DNA of 64,000 nt from Chondrus crispus (GCF_000350225.1 NW_005178810.1:285508-349507); one strand, 5' to 3'. Counted from the stretch's first letter, positions 46,683 through 58,315 are shown. Numbers and translations: made by a program. The notes: a model not told the origin generated them from the letters alone.

Positions 46683-48784
46683 ATGGTGAGCGTCAATGAT
46701 CCGGGAATTATTGCAGGTAACCGCGTCCACACTCGTGCAAGACTGCTCACAGCTCAGAGTAAATGTCGTTGCATGTATGGAGCCTCCTGGAAGATCAAGT
46801 TGGTCACGGGAACTGTCATTAGCATGAAAACTGACAAAGTGAAGGGTCGCAGTGTCACTTCAGTCAGAGCTAAATGGGAATTATCAGATGGCGTCAAGGA
46901 GGTCACGCTTCGCATAGCTAACATCAAGGCTGGTGAAGTGATGGACCTGATCGATGACGGTCCTGAAGATCATATCCAGCAAGAAACTGAACATTATGCG
47001 CAACCGGAGCCTACAGAGGACCGCGTGACGCCACTGGAAGGAGCACTCAGCCCGAGTACGAGAATCTCCGAGAGTGACGAAATGGATTCCCAAGATGGCC
47101 TCATGAATGTCCACGGCCGGGCCTGGAAGCGTGAGGAAGTCACGATGCATTTAAATGGTATGATACCGCCGAGAAGATGGAAGGTGATTGGACCGATTGA
47201 TGAGATTATATCCCGTGGTCACAGTCCATCTCAAATGCATCCCATGGACTACTTCATGTGGATGTTCCCACAGGAGCACTTGGCATTAATGGTTTCCTAC
47301 ACCAACGATGCAATGGAATCACGGGGGCTTCGCTTGACTACAAGAGGTGAAATTTTGAAGTTTTTCGGGGTGCTAATCCTTATGACTCGGATTGAATTTA
47401 GCACCAGAAGGTCTCTTTGGAGCTCACAGGAAACCAGCAAATATCTCCCGCAACCTCAATTCGGAAACATCATCTCCCGCAGAAGATTCGAGGAGCTTCG
47501 TCAGAATGTCACGTTCAGCTTTCCAGCTGACTCAAATGACAGATGGGGTATGATCAGGGACTTCATGGTCGCAATCAATGATCACAGAGCATCACATGTC
47601 ATTCCATCACAGACCATCTGCGTTGATGAGAGTATGTCACGCTGGTATGGACTTGGAGGAGATCGGATTGAAACCGGTCTTCCTCATTATGTGGCCATGG
47701 ACCGAAAACTCGAGAATGGCTGTGAGTTGAAGACTGCTGCATGTGGAAAAGTGGAATCATAATAAGAATTGAGAACGTCGTCTCAGCTGAGGAGACTTCT
47801 TTAAAGGATTTTGAAAGTGACCACTTACACGGAACCGCAGTGACTTTGAGGTTGTTACAGCCATGGTTTCACACCAATCGTGTTGTCTGCGCGGATTCGT
47901 ACTTTGCTTCTGTCCACACGGCTGAATCACTTTATGAGAAAGGTCTTAGATTCACAAGTGTAGTGAAGACATCTACCAAGAAATATCCGATGAAATATCT
48001 ATCTCATCTGGAGATTGCTGAAAAGGGAGAGCACATCACACTAGTTTCGAAGCCGGTGGCCGGGCCTCATCTCATGGCAGTGATGTGCGTGGACCGAGAC
48101 CGCAGATACTTTATTAGTTCTGTCGGAACATCCAACGAAGGAACTTCAATCTACCGCGAGAGATGGCGTACACGTCATGGCGTGACAAGAAAAGAGGAAT
48201 TGTCTATCCGTATTCCCTCAGTCTGTGAGCAGTATTATGAAACTTGCTCTCAGATTGACCGCCACAACAGATCTCGTCAGGATGATCTCGGCTTTGAAAA
48301 GAAGTTCGAAGTCAAGGAGTGGTCTATGCGTGTCAACACTTCTTTATTGGCCATTTGCATTGTGGATGCATGGAAACTGTATGCAGGTGCAAAAGGAGAT
48401 GGTTCTAAGATGTCTCCAAATCAGTTTTATTGTGAGCTTGCTGACCAGTTGATTGATAACAAGTATGATCGTATATCGTCACGTCAGCGAGAATCAGACA
48501 GTGCTGTTGAAGATGAAGATGTTGGGTTTGGCAGTGGAATTGGTACTCACCTAACTCCAACCACTCGCAAGCGTAAAAGCGCATCCGGCGAGGAGACTTG
48601 TGCTCTTTATCAATCCAGATGCAATATTTGCAAAGGTACAAAAAAGTCAAAGTTTATTTGCTCAGCCTGCAAAGCATATTTTGACAAAGAAGTATACCTT
48701 TGTCATCACCAGACTGGGCGTGACTGTTTTAAGAAACACGTCGACGAACGTCACGATCTTACTTACAAAGGTAAGTACTATTAG
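46683..48784 (+). pseudogene. piggyBac transposase (one frameshift)
   Basis: About 700 codons in two overlapping frames, 46683-47762 and 47741-48784. The first holds an N-terminal chromo/Tudor-like basic region (about residues 20-90) and the start of the DDE_Tnp_1_7 domain (PMDYFMWMFPQEHLALMVSY; FGVLILM). The catalytic Asp residues are kept: CVDESM (47625), CADSYF (47894) and SQIDRHNR (48257). The C-terminus has a Cys/His zinc-binding region (CNICKG, CSACKAYF, CHHQTGRDCF) like the cysteine-rich end of piggyBac transposases. The single frame change falls near 47741-47762. Known role: cut-and-paste at TTAA without footprints. Otherwise undamaged, so lost recently or a sequencing error. Confidence 0.88.
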
Positions 48785-48837
48785 TGCTTAAAGCATTCTA
48801 GGCCTTTAAAACTGACTAAATGGGTCAGCATTTGAGT

Positions 48838-49132
48838 AAAATAGAGCAAAAAGAGATAAAAAACTCCTTTTGCCCCCTATGGTTCTATCCTGCGTCTAAA
48901 GACTTGCTTGGAAGACCTGCAGCCGTGTCGGAATGCCCCTTTATGAGATTTCACCGTATTCAGTCTCATGTTCGAGTGGGCGCTATAAAGCGTCCTGGGC
49001 TGCAGGTCACGAACAAGAACCATCGAGATCTCCGAAGGGATTTTTCGACCACTAAAGTGCTCAGCAAGGAGTTGAACCCCGGCCTCTAAGACTCAGCGAT
49101 CCTTGCAGACCACTGAGCTGGCTTGTCAGTTA
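48838..49132 (-). repeat. tRNA-derived SINE-like element
   Basis: On the minus strand the head resembles a tRNA: an A-box-like CCAGCTCAGTGG (49110-49121) and a perfect B box GGTTCAACTCC (49068-49078), at the usual distance of about 40 nt. The body continues to a T-rich end (about 48855-48875) that could stop RNA polymerase III. It does not fold into a clean tRNA cloverleaf by eye, so a SINE is likelier than a working tRNA gene. Confidence 0.45.
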
Positions 49133-49635
49133 CTAACTAGTCGTTTATAGGTGTCTTTATAGTCGTTCATAGTTCTACTTCGTAAAAATTGTGCTCCTTT
49201 TGTTCTATACTTGCGAAAATCTTAAATTTTGTTTAAATTTTACTGTAGAGCATTTGACCTCATATGAGGCAAATTGCCGGTCGTCTAGACACTAGACGTG
49301 CCCGTCGTAATGCGTAGGAGCGCGGACTGTCGTCCATTACAGTATGCCAACCATGTGCTTCACAACTGTACAGCACTTCACTATCTACCTCTCGAGAGCT
49401 AGTGTGTACAGTATGGTACAGTAAATTATTGGACCTTTGTCCTCATATGAGGACATTACTCGACTTATTTTATTCTTGACTTGCGCTTCCGGCGACAAGA
49501 AAGAAAAAGATACGCCCTTCCACTGTACTTAACTCCTGACTTGGGGACGGAAAGAACTTTGTGAGAATTGCGAGTTCTTCATGGTCGTTTTTATATCTGT
49601 CTGGAAAAGACGCTTTTTTAAACCACCGTAAAACT

Positions 49636-49999
49636 TGTAGCCACTTTCGGCTTGACGTGTGGGTTGGAATGGCGACAAGGATGGCTGATAAGCATCCGCT
49701 TTAAGATAGAATTATTACGGCGTACAGAACGGTGTGATATCGGGATGTGCACACAAGTTGATCATGGAGCAGACTAGAATTTGCAGTGCTACCAAAAAGG
49801 GAAGCACTCGGTTAGCGCCTTGTAACTGACATGAAATTGTGGAGCGACTGAGAATAGGACGCGCCGGCGAAGGCTCAGTGCGACTTCTTATAAGCTCACT
49901 GAAGCCGCCGAAAGGTCGGGGAAAAAAGAGGTCACCGGCGGTAAACCAATCTTTGCTTTGTTTCAACTTTCGTTCTTGCTTTGACGCTGTAACGTCTAA
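49636..49999 (+). repeat. 5' LTR of the young gypsy element
   Basis: 364 bp; TSD AAACT at 49631-49635. TATA-like CTTATAAGC at about 49886. Confidence 0.93.
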
Positions 50000-50061
50000 A
50001 GAAATTCCTTTCCGAGCGGAGAGGTTTCGTGCAGTGTTAAGGCAACGTTGCAGAAGCAAGC

Positions 50062-51651
50062 ATGGCAGAAGATGGGAGCGTCGCCAGTCATGAGTCAGGG
50101 ACGAACTCGGTGAGCGTGTTCCAACCGATTTGGCATCCTGTCCTACGGAGTGTGGACCCAGTTAAGGTCTCACAATTCTTGAGAGAGCGGGAGCGTTACG
50201 AGCTTGAAATCGATGAGAAGAAGAAGGAAGTTCCAAGCCTGACAAAGGCGACGTACAAAGTATCATTAGATCCGGGACTACTACGCAGAATGCATTTTAT
50301 TGGGAGGCTGGACAAGATTGCTCCAGGGAAAACACTAGATGAGCTGACGTCAGAACATGTCCGGAAATGGGTGAAGAGTCTCGTAGACCGTCCGGAAGGC
50401 ACTTTTGACCATGCTGTGATCGAAAAAGCTATGTCTACTGTCAAGGTCCCGATGGACATCGCAGACCCTGAATCGAGGATCTTAGAGTTTGTCAACGAAT
50501 TCTTCTCAAAGATGGAGTCCATTGGCTATGACAATTTCGAAGATGTCAATCCAAAGAAAACAGTCAAACTCCTTCAATCCAAGCTGTATCCAGTGAATTT
50601 CAGAGCTGTTATGCAGAAGGCGCTGGATTATCATGAACCACTTCAGAAGGACGTCGACGTCCTTGCCTTGATCAAGGCATATGTCGAATTGCTGTGCAAA
50701 GAGGCAAAGGCATATGAGAAATACAAGACAGAAGACAAAGAAGGCTGGAAAGGCAAGAAGAATGATGGAATATCGAACAAGACCAACGGCAAGAATGCCA
50801 GAGGAAGAACCTACAATAAGAACCGTCGGAACGAAGAAGGATCAGGCTCCGAAAAACAGAAGCACGATCGCCCTTTGTGCCTGAATCCCGTGTGTGCAAA
50901 GCAGGGCAAACGCCATTGGACCACAACTGAGTGTGACAACAAAACAAAAGAGGAAGCCAACAAGCTTGTAGAGGAGTACAGAAGAACGAGCAAGAGGAAG
51001 ACTGGTGCGAAGAAGGTCAAGGGACACAATGTAGAGGAAATGAGCAGAAGTACGCTAGTACGCGCAATGTTTGCGAAAAGTGTCAGAAGGATCCTATGCG
51101 CCGATGGGGGATCAGACATTAACCTCTTACCGAAAGATCTATTAGAAGAGCTCGTAGAAAAGGGCGCAGTGCTCAAGACGTCTACGTTCAACACACCACG
51201 CCGATACGGACTTGCAATCGACAACGATGAATCTGGAAACATGGTGTATGTCACATGTGACAAGGAAGTGATCCTAAACGTCGAGTTGTTTATTCGTCAC
51301 GGGTGTTACCTTGAATTGCGAAACACCGCTTGGTATGTTGCCATGGGGGATGTGTCAGAACCTCTACTCGGACGTCCTACTCTTGAAGCGTTGGGAATCA
51401 ACACCAAGGAATTATTGGCAGCCGCAGTCGATCGAATGGGAACATCAGTCGAACTCAGTGCTCTACTGCCAAGGCAGAATTTTCCTGAGGGAAGGCTGGC
51501 TCGAATATTGAGCCGAGGCTTATACCACCAAGACAAAGGCGTCATGGGCGATAGCTATGACGATGAAGATGAAATCTTGGCTGGATCTTGGTCAGGATAC
51601 CAAGACAGAAATGGACGAAGCCATCAACAAAGCAGTACTGAGTGCTGCTGA
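50062..51651 (+). CDS. gag-protease part of the young gypsy element
   Basis: 529 residues. Capsid-like helical half (about 1-220), Lys/Asn-rich linker (about 225-285, GRTYNKNRRNEEG), a Cys/His cluster (CLNPVCAKQGKRHW, about 270-285) standing where a CCHC knuckle would be, and a retropepsin-like domain (CADGGSDINLLP, about 345-360). It overlaps the pol part; a frame shift between gag and pol translation is known in this superfamily. Confidence 0.8.
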   Translation: MAEDGSVASHESGTNSVSVFQPIWHPVLRSVDPVKVSQFLRERERYELEIDEKKKEVPSLTKATYKVSLDPGLLRRMHFIGRLDKIAPGKTLDELTSEHVRKWVKSLVDRPEGTFDHAVIEKAMSTVKVPMDIADPESRILEFVNEFFSKMESIGYDNFEDVNPKKTVKLLQSKLYPVNFRAVMQKALDYHEPLQKDVDVLALIKAYVELLCKEAKAYEKYKTEDKEGWKGKKNDGISNKTNGKNARGRTYNKNRRNEEGSGSEKQKHDRPLCLNPVCAKQGKRHWTTTECDNKTKEEANKLVEEYRRTSKRKTGAKKVKGHNVEEMSRSTLVRAMFAKSVRRILCADGGSDINLLPKDLLEELVEKGAVLKTSTFNTPRRYGLAIDNDESGNMVYVTCDKEVILNVELFIRHGCYLELRNTAWYVAMGDVSEPLLGRPTLEALGINTKELLAAAVDRMGTSVELSALLPRQNFPEGRLARILSRGLYHQDKGVMGDSYDDEDEILAGSWSGYQDRNGRSHQQSSTECC

Positions 51652-54600
51652 AAACGGAATATCGACTAACGGGCAATCGACAATGAAGGATATGCTCGAA
51701 GAATTTCGTGACGTGCTACGAGTGCGTCTGGGAAACGATCCACCAGCAAAAGTGGAACTTATGATTGTCGAATTGAAAAAAGGATCTAATCCGGTTGCGG
51801 CAAAACCACGACGGTATGCCCCGGAAGGACGAAAGTTTATGGATCGTTACGTGGACAGAGTCCTCGAATATGGATTTGGCAATGTCACTACAACAGCGAA
51901 ATGGATCGCTGCAACAGTGCTTGTGGCAAAACCACCACCAGCAAACTTCAGACTAACGTTTGATTACAGACCGGTAAACGCGGTAACGGTACCAATGACA
52001 TGGCCAATGCCCCACATCGATTCGGAACTTTGTGACATGGCCGGAAGCTTGGTTTTCGCAATAATCGATTTCGCGAGTGGATACTGGCAGCTACCCCTTG
52101 CGGAAGAGAGCCAAGAGCTACTGAGCTTTATGAGTTCGAAGAACATCGTACAGCCTACGTGTTTTACACAAGGCGCAAAAAACGCAGGTGCCAACTTTCA
52201 ATCGAAAGTAGAACCGCTCTTCACTGACATCAGAGACCACATCAAGGCCTGGTTGGATGACTTTGTCTTACACTGTCAAACGGAAGTAGACCTACTCGCA
52301 ACCCTGGCTAAGTTTCTCCTCATTTGTCGCGAAGCGAACCTCAAGATTTCAATTCGGAAGTCCCAGTTTTTTCTGCAACGCGTACGTTGGTGCGGACGAA
52401 TCATCGACAGTACCGGAGTACAATTCGATCCGAGAAACCTAAGCGGCCTACAGAGAATTGAGCTGCCCAAATCAGCAGGGGAGTTGTGCGAGTATGTGCA
52501 TTGTTTACAATGGATGTCCTACAGTATCCCGGATTTCCCGAATAGAGTTTCACCCCTGAAAGAAGTGTTGGAAGAAGCTTACATGAAGTCAGGCTCAAGA
52601 ACCAAGAAGTCCATTCAGAAAATTCAGTTAACATCCTTGACATGGGGGGCTAAACACGAAGCGATCTTTCGCGAGTTTCAGGAAGAGCTAAAAAACATGG
52701 TGAAGCTCGCACATCGAGATCCGAAGAAGGCAATATGTGTGTATACAGATGCTTCCGATGCATACTGGGCCGGGGTCGTGACCCAATGTGATAGAACCGA
52801 GCTCGACAAAGACACCGAAAATCAGAAGCATGAGCCGCTCGCATTTCTCGGGTCAGCGTTCAAGGGGTCCGAAGAGTGGTGGACAACCTTTGAAAAAGAA
52901 GCATACGCGATCTATCAAGTATTCAAGAAGTTGGACTATCTCCTTTCGACGGAAGAAGAGATACATCTGTACACAGACCATCGCAATTTGTTGTTTGTGT
53001 TTAATCCAGTTGCGCTCGATCCTACACTCGGTAGGCATGTTGTCAACAAGGTGCAACGATGGGGTTTGTATCTTTCCAAGTACTCCTACATCATAGAGCA
53101 CGTCAAGGGCGAGAAGAATGTGATGCCCGACATCATGACTCGATGGTGTCGAGGGTACCGAGGCAAACGCTACTCCATCAAACGAGTGACACATCTCCTG
53201 CTCGAACAGGATGTTGTTAAGTCCCCTCTGTCCGAAGAATTCATTTGGCCCGATGCAGCATGCATCAAACAATCTCAACGTGGCCATCGACACGAAGCAG
53301 ATGGTGAAGTGAAGAAACCTGACGGTATTTGGACAATTCGTGAGAAGACTTGGATACCAGAGAGGGACGCAGAGCTCCAGTTGAAGTTATTGGTAATTGC
53401 ACACTGCGGCTCGGGCCGGCACCGAGGACGGGACACCACGCTGAGTAAAGTGAAGGAAAACTTCTGGTGGATGATGATGGACGAAGACTGCTCCGAGTTT
53501 ATCGCGTCATGCCTCCACTGCCTTACTGGCAAAACAGGACACAAAATCCCACGCCCAATTTCAACTACGATCCACGGCATGAAGCCGAACCACGTCATAC
53601 ATTTTGACTATTTGTACATGGGCCAAGGTATAGGCAACTCGAAGTACAACTTGATAATCAGGGATGATCTTTCTTCCTACCTCTGGATAATTCCTGCGAC
53701 GAACGCCGATGCCGAAACCGCTGCAGGCGAGATTGCGAAATGGATCCGTGTTTTCACTGTCATGCTAGCATGGGTCAGCGACCAAGGTTCGCATTTCAAG
53801 AACCGATTTATGGAAGAACTTGCAGAAGATCACAGCATCAAGCACAATTTTACAGTCGCATATTCCCCTTGGGTCAATGGCACTGTGGAAAACTGTATGA
53901 AACACATACAAGAAGCATACCGATGCCTGCAGTCAGAATTGAAATTAGGCCCGCAGGATTGGCCTCTTGTCATGGGAATGATCCAGACTGCATTGAATGA
54001 GGCACCACTTCGTCGGCTTGGATCGAGAGAAGACGGTACATTTCGCACGCCGCTAGAAGTCATGACAAGAATCAAACCTACTCGCGCAATGTTACACACG
54101 ACCCAAATTGACGAAGAGCAGCGCAAGGGGAAGAGCATCGAGAAGATTCGGGCTCTGCAATTGCTGGATGTTGAAAATTTGCAGGATTCATTTGACGGAA
54201 TGCACAAAGATGTGGAGCAGCGCGTACAGGCTAATCGTGCAAAGCAAATCAAGTGGCACAATATGAAGACGCAGTTGGTGACACCAAACTTTCTGGTAGG
54301 GGATTTTGTGCTGGTTCGAAGGGCTCAAGACAAAGGGCCATAAGCAGAGTTTTCGCTGGATTGGTCTGCGCCGCATCGTGAAAGTTGTTGGCAAGTTGGT
54401 GTACGATGTCGATAACTTGCTTTCGAAAAAGATAGAACGCGTCCATGCAGCCCGAATTATACTGTATCTCTCGGACATGGATGGAAAGGAAGTCTCTCCG
54501 GAGTTGCTCGAACATGCAGAGCACAGTGAAAAGAAATATGAATTAGTCGATGCGCTAGTCGACATTTCCGGCAACAGTAAGAATGGTATATTTGTTCAGG

Positions 54601-54758
54601 TGAAATGGGTTGGCTTACAAGACAAAGAGGATTGGACTTGGCAGTCTTTAGAAGAGCTACATGAGGATGTGCCTGATCAGGTTGAGGCTTTCTTTCAAAA
54701 GACGCGAAAGAATCGTGTGGCGAAACAGGCAAGGGATGTCCTCGGGCTGAACAACTGA
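51557..54758 (+). pseudogene. pol part with chromodomain of the young gypsy element
   Basis: RT, RNase H, integrase and chromodomain in Ty3/gypsy order. Key sites: YRPVNAVTVPMTWP, IIDFASGYWQLPL, AWLDDFVLH (the Y/F-x-D-D position of RT, here LDD), VYTDASD, LYTDHRNLL, HRGRDTTL, VSDQGSHFKNRF. Copies reverse-transcribed RNA and inserts cDNA. About one break. Confidence 0.88.
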
Positions 54759-54787
54759 TGCCTTACCTTCAACAAGCCATGGGGCGG

Positions 54788-55151
54788 TGTAGCCACTTTC
54801 GGCTTGACGTGTGGGTTGGAATGGCGACAAGGATGGCTGATAAGCATCCGCTTTAAGATAGAATTATTACGGCGTACAGAACGGTGTGATATCGGGATGT
54901 GCACACAAGTTGATCATGGAGCAGACTAGAATTTGCAGTGCTACCAAAAAGGGAAGCACTCTGTTGGCGCCTTGTAACTGACATGAAATTGTGGGGCGAC
55001 TGAGAATAGGACGCGCCGGCGAAGGCTCAGTGCGACTTCTTATAAGCTCACTGAAGCCGCCGAAAGGTCGGGGAAAAAAGAGGTCACCGGCGGTAAACCA
55101 ATCTTTGCTTTGTTTCAACTTTCGTTCTTGCTTTGACGCTGTAGCGTCTAA
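54788..55151 (+). repeat. 3' LTR of the young gypsy element
   Basis: 364 bp, about 99% identical to the 5' copy; TSD AAACT at 55152-55156. A 4-bp duplication AACT with one more LTR base is equally consistent. Confidence 0.93.
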
Positions 55152-55404
55152 AAACTGCATGTAAAATATCTTCGAAACCAAAAACGCCTGTTCAAAAATG
55201 CAACTTGGTACTCAATCTGCAATATATTCTTAAGCTGTTTGCGCATTCAATGCTCTGCTATCCCGGTGTTCTGCAAGATCTTATTTCCGAAAACAAGTGC
55301 GTTAGTTTCCAAGATAGAGGTTTAAATGTTCAATTTAATTTATATATTTTGCAATATGAGGACAGCGCCGTCCTCATATGAGAACAAGCGCAGGTCGGAC
55401 AGAC

Positions 55405-58238
55405 GCTATTCGCGTATACTACTTCATGATCTAATCATGTGGACAGATCATTGCTGGTACTGGCCTTCAACTACGATGGATTGCGTGGAGGAGGAGGCAA
55501 ATTTCTTGGTACCATCGTTGCCTACCTTCCTGACTTCTGCACCGGGAGGCAATTGCCACTTATGATTTTAGAAAGACAGCACACACACACAAATTTCATG
55601 GTTGTTGACCACGTCTATAGTATAGACGTGGTCAACAACCATGAAATTTAGGCATATACTGTATAGACTCTATACAGTATATGCCTAATCATATACCCTT
55701 CGAGGGTACCCTTGAAGGGTAGCACGTGAGCAAGCCGCTTTTGATGGACCCTGTACAAGTATTAATAAAAGGACATGCATTCCCCCGCACGGCATTTACC
55801 GGCCTGAAATTGTCCCCTATGATTGTAACTAGTTGACTTGATATTCATCACTCCGGTTGCTAGCGCAGATTGGGAGAGCGCTGCCAATCATTGGTAAAAA
55901 TGCCCAAAGGGCCGTCTCTATGCACCACACATTTGGAAGTGGCGCCCTTCTCCTCCACTGCACTGAAAATATAACGAAAATTGGTACGGGAATTAACTTC
56001 TAATTTTGCAGGAGAAGTAGAGTCTGTCCCAGTGATTGCAAGCATGCATGGAACTACAGTATGTATCGAAATATCAGTGCGATTGCATCCGCTGTTTATG
56101 TGCTGTCTAAATATCAAATCGATTGTGTCCACTGGCAGAAATGTATCCACAGCAGTGTATGGACATGGTCGCATATGACATCCTCCGTAATGGTACTGAG
56201 GACTTTGGGTTAAATTGCAAAAATAGGGAGAGATAGTACAGAGCGCAGTTCAACACACGACTTTCTTCTGTGTGGTATACGGTAGTAGGCTTCTTTTCTT
56301 TATGCATTTCTGCCTGTATTCAACCTACACGTTCGATACTATTTCCTACATTTGTAGAAACAGACCACGGCCTCAGTATCTGGGCTGGTGCAGAAATAAG
56401 AGTTTCTAATTTCCTCATTTGCGCAGGTTGTCTATGTTCCATCTCTATTGAGGATATCCCGTTTCGAAATAGCCGATTGGACTTTTTTGGTCTGTGTGAC
56501 GGATGACGGATGTGAGCTGGTACTGCCCGGAAGATTCGTCGTCCTCAGCCAGTACTTTCTTCAGCGATGTTTCCCGAGAAATCCCTACAGCACCGCGATG
56601 TACGATGCCATTCGATGCCAATCGGTCAACATGGACGACCAGCCTTCTTGGTGCGGAGTCAATTTTCGTGTTGGCCATTCTGTATAGTCTTCTGTACAGT
56701 CTACCACATGCAGGCCGAATACTTTTTGCCCAAATAACTTGATCAAGAAAGGAATCTTGAATAAGATTTTCTACTTTCAACATTAATGAATGCCCATTCG
56801 GCTTTGACAATCCTCAACAGCCTGGAAAGAGAACATGTACACCAACTTCATGGTGCTTTGGCCGGACGTACGTGTGCGCGCATTTCGTGCAAACGGAAAC
56901 CTCGTCAAAGGAGAGCCTATATCCACCAATGGTCCAGTTCTCTTTCAAATCTAGAACTTTCTGTAGATAGCTTAAGACTTGAGGGAGAAAGTTTTGAGGA
57001 TTCCTAGTCTCGGGCAAACTAAAATTAGGATAGACCCCTCGAAATGCCTGCAGGAATTATTTCATCAGCATTCAACACATCGCAATACTCTCGGGCGCGA
57101 GAGGGTTGGATCAGTGCTATAGCAATAAGGGAAGCAACACAGTATCTCGGGTGATCGATAACGCGCTGACTATTTCGCCGAGAAATTCGTTATCAGCCAG
57201 CAATACTTGAGTACTGTAACAGCATACACACAACTGCTGTACAAGTTGTGCACAGCAGTGGAGACAGAGACACAGAGACACACATGCGTCTCCATGGGGA
57301 CGCCAGCAATGGGTAACAGTTAAGTTAAGTCGCAGAGAGGTGAGTGGTCATCAAAAGATTCTGAAGGCGATTCCAGGGGTGGTCTGGGCAGCTGCATTGC
57401 TGGTGCGTCTGGGGGCGTGGAGATCTCAAACAAGTTTCGAGAAAACATAAATTCTTATGGCGGATTTTCATGGCCACACCGTTGCCTCATCATGACAGTC
57501 TAAAAGTACTGTACTACAGTAATCACGGCGTGACATAAACTTTACTGCAACAATGCTTCACCCGCCCCACGTACACCAACAAATAATCAGCCAGGTCAGA
57601 TCAATCCTCCAAATCCAATGTTTTCATTTTGCCAAAACGTCCGTCATTCAGTAGACGCACCACCCCAGTTGCTTTTGAATGTTTTTTGGTTCAAGTGCTG
57701 CAAAAAGGGAGAGACTAAACAAGTTAACAAGTAAGAGTGTTATGAGAATTCTTGTGCACTTGTTACTCTATACTGTCTCAGGTTGAGAATGAAAAACATT
57801 AATAGTATTGTTCAAATTGTCGTGACGCATCAAATCCACGAGCAGCCGCATACTTTTTTTGGGGGGTTTCGGAAGCCCCCACTTCCACGATCTCACAAAA
57901 TAAGCTTCCCTATGACGCAGTTGCTCCTTTCTGTCAGTTCAGCTCCAAGCACATATCCCTTCCCACCTCCTCTCTGTTGCCAGAAAAATAGTTGTCACGA
58001 GATGAATATATTGTACGGTAGCACAAGAAGAGATAATACACATGATTACGGCAGTATTCTAAAAGTCACAAAGTAGAAATTGTCAGATATCACCGTGACG
58101 TCGGGCAACGGGGTAACCACCCCGGCAGCCCGGAGCAACCTCCTCAATGCCTTCTACATCAACAGATTGCCGTGTTTGAAACACTGGAAGGTGCGGAATT
58201 ATCGCCCTCAAAAACATAAGACCATCTCCATCGCAGCG
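55405..58238. other. Intergenic DNA upstream of the second S41 gene
   Basis: Apart from the palindromes at 55591-55721 I see no gene. Minus-strand open runs at 55860-56174 and 56445-56810 have no recognised domain. Confidence 0.5.
55591..55721. repeat. Three consecutive palindromes
   Basis: First: 55591-55619 and 55621-55649 are perfect 29-bp inverted arms around one base. Second: 55649-55666 and 55670-55687, perfect 18-bp arms with a 3-base loop, containing TACTGTA/TACAGTA. Third: TACCCTTC (55694-55701) and GAAGGGTA (55714-55721) around a loop holding the palindrome AGGGTACCCT. They are preceded by an (AC)n run. No coding role. Confidence 0.9.
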
Positions 58239-58246
58239 TTTATAAG
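58239..58246 (+). promoter_or_regulatory. TATA box of the plus-strand S41 gene
   Basis: TTTATAAG with TATAAG starting 75 nt before the ATG at 58316; mirrors the box before the paralog. Confidence 0.5.
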
Positions 58247-58315
58247 TCAAGATGTGCTCTCTTTAAACTCCCTTTTTTACCGCATCCGCGTTCTTACTTA
58301 CGCAATCATCTCATC

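Larger units (their letters stand above)
46471..49300 (+). mobile_element. piggyBac DNA transposon
   Basis: A 2.8-kb element around a piggyBac transposase. Both ends carry CTAGTGTCTAG (46477 on the left, complemented near 49285 on the right) followed within 11-20 bp by the palindrome CCTCATATGAGG (46498-46509 and 49258-49269), so the ends form imperfect TIRs. I do not see the TTAA duplication typical of the family, so the exact tips are uncertain by several bases. It contains the SINE-like sequence at 48838-49132. Confidence 0.75.
49636..55151 (+). mobile_element. Young, nearly whole Ty3/gypsy element
   Basis: A 5.5-kb plus-strand element with 364-bp LTRs that differ at only about 4 positions (near 1%), flanked by AAACT (49631-49635 and 55152-55156). 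LTRs start TGTAGCCACT and end TCTAA. Parts in order: gag with a Lys-rich C-terminal part and Cys/His cluster, aspartic protease (CADGGSDINL), RT (TFDYRPVNAV, IIDFASGYWQL), RNase H (VYTDASDAYWAG), integrase (HHCC finger CLHCLTG; core FDYLYMGQG, VSDQGSHFK, YSPWVNGTVE), and chromodomain (about 54590-54680, VKWVGLQD). A purine tract ATGGGGCGG precedes the 3' LTR. It looks nearly whole, with about one break. By LTR divergence the youngest element in the window. Confidence 0.95.
49430..55404. mobile_element. MITE sharing piggyBac ends, split by the gypsy insertion
   Basis: GTCCTCAT/ATGAGGAC at 49439-49454 and GTCCTCATATGAGAAC at 55370-55385 form the ends of about 440 bp of non-gypsy DNA (49430-49635 plus 55157-55404). 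Outside the right palindrome the complement reads GTCT, CGACC and GC at the same spacings as the right end of the piggyBac element. Probably a non-autonomous relative, later split by the gypsy element. Confidence 0.45.
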
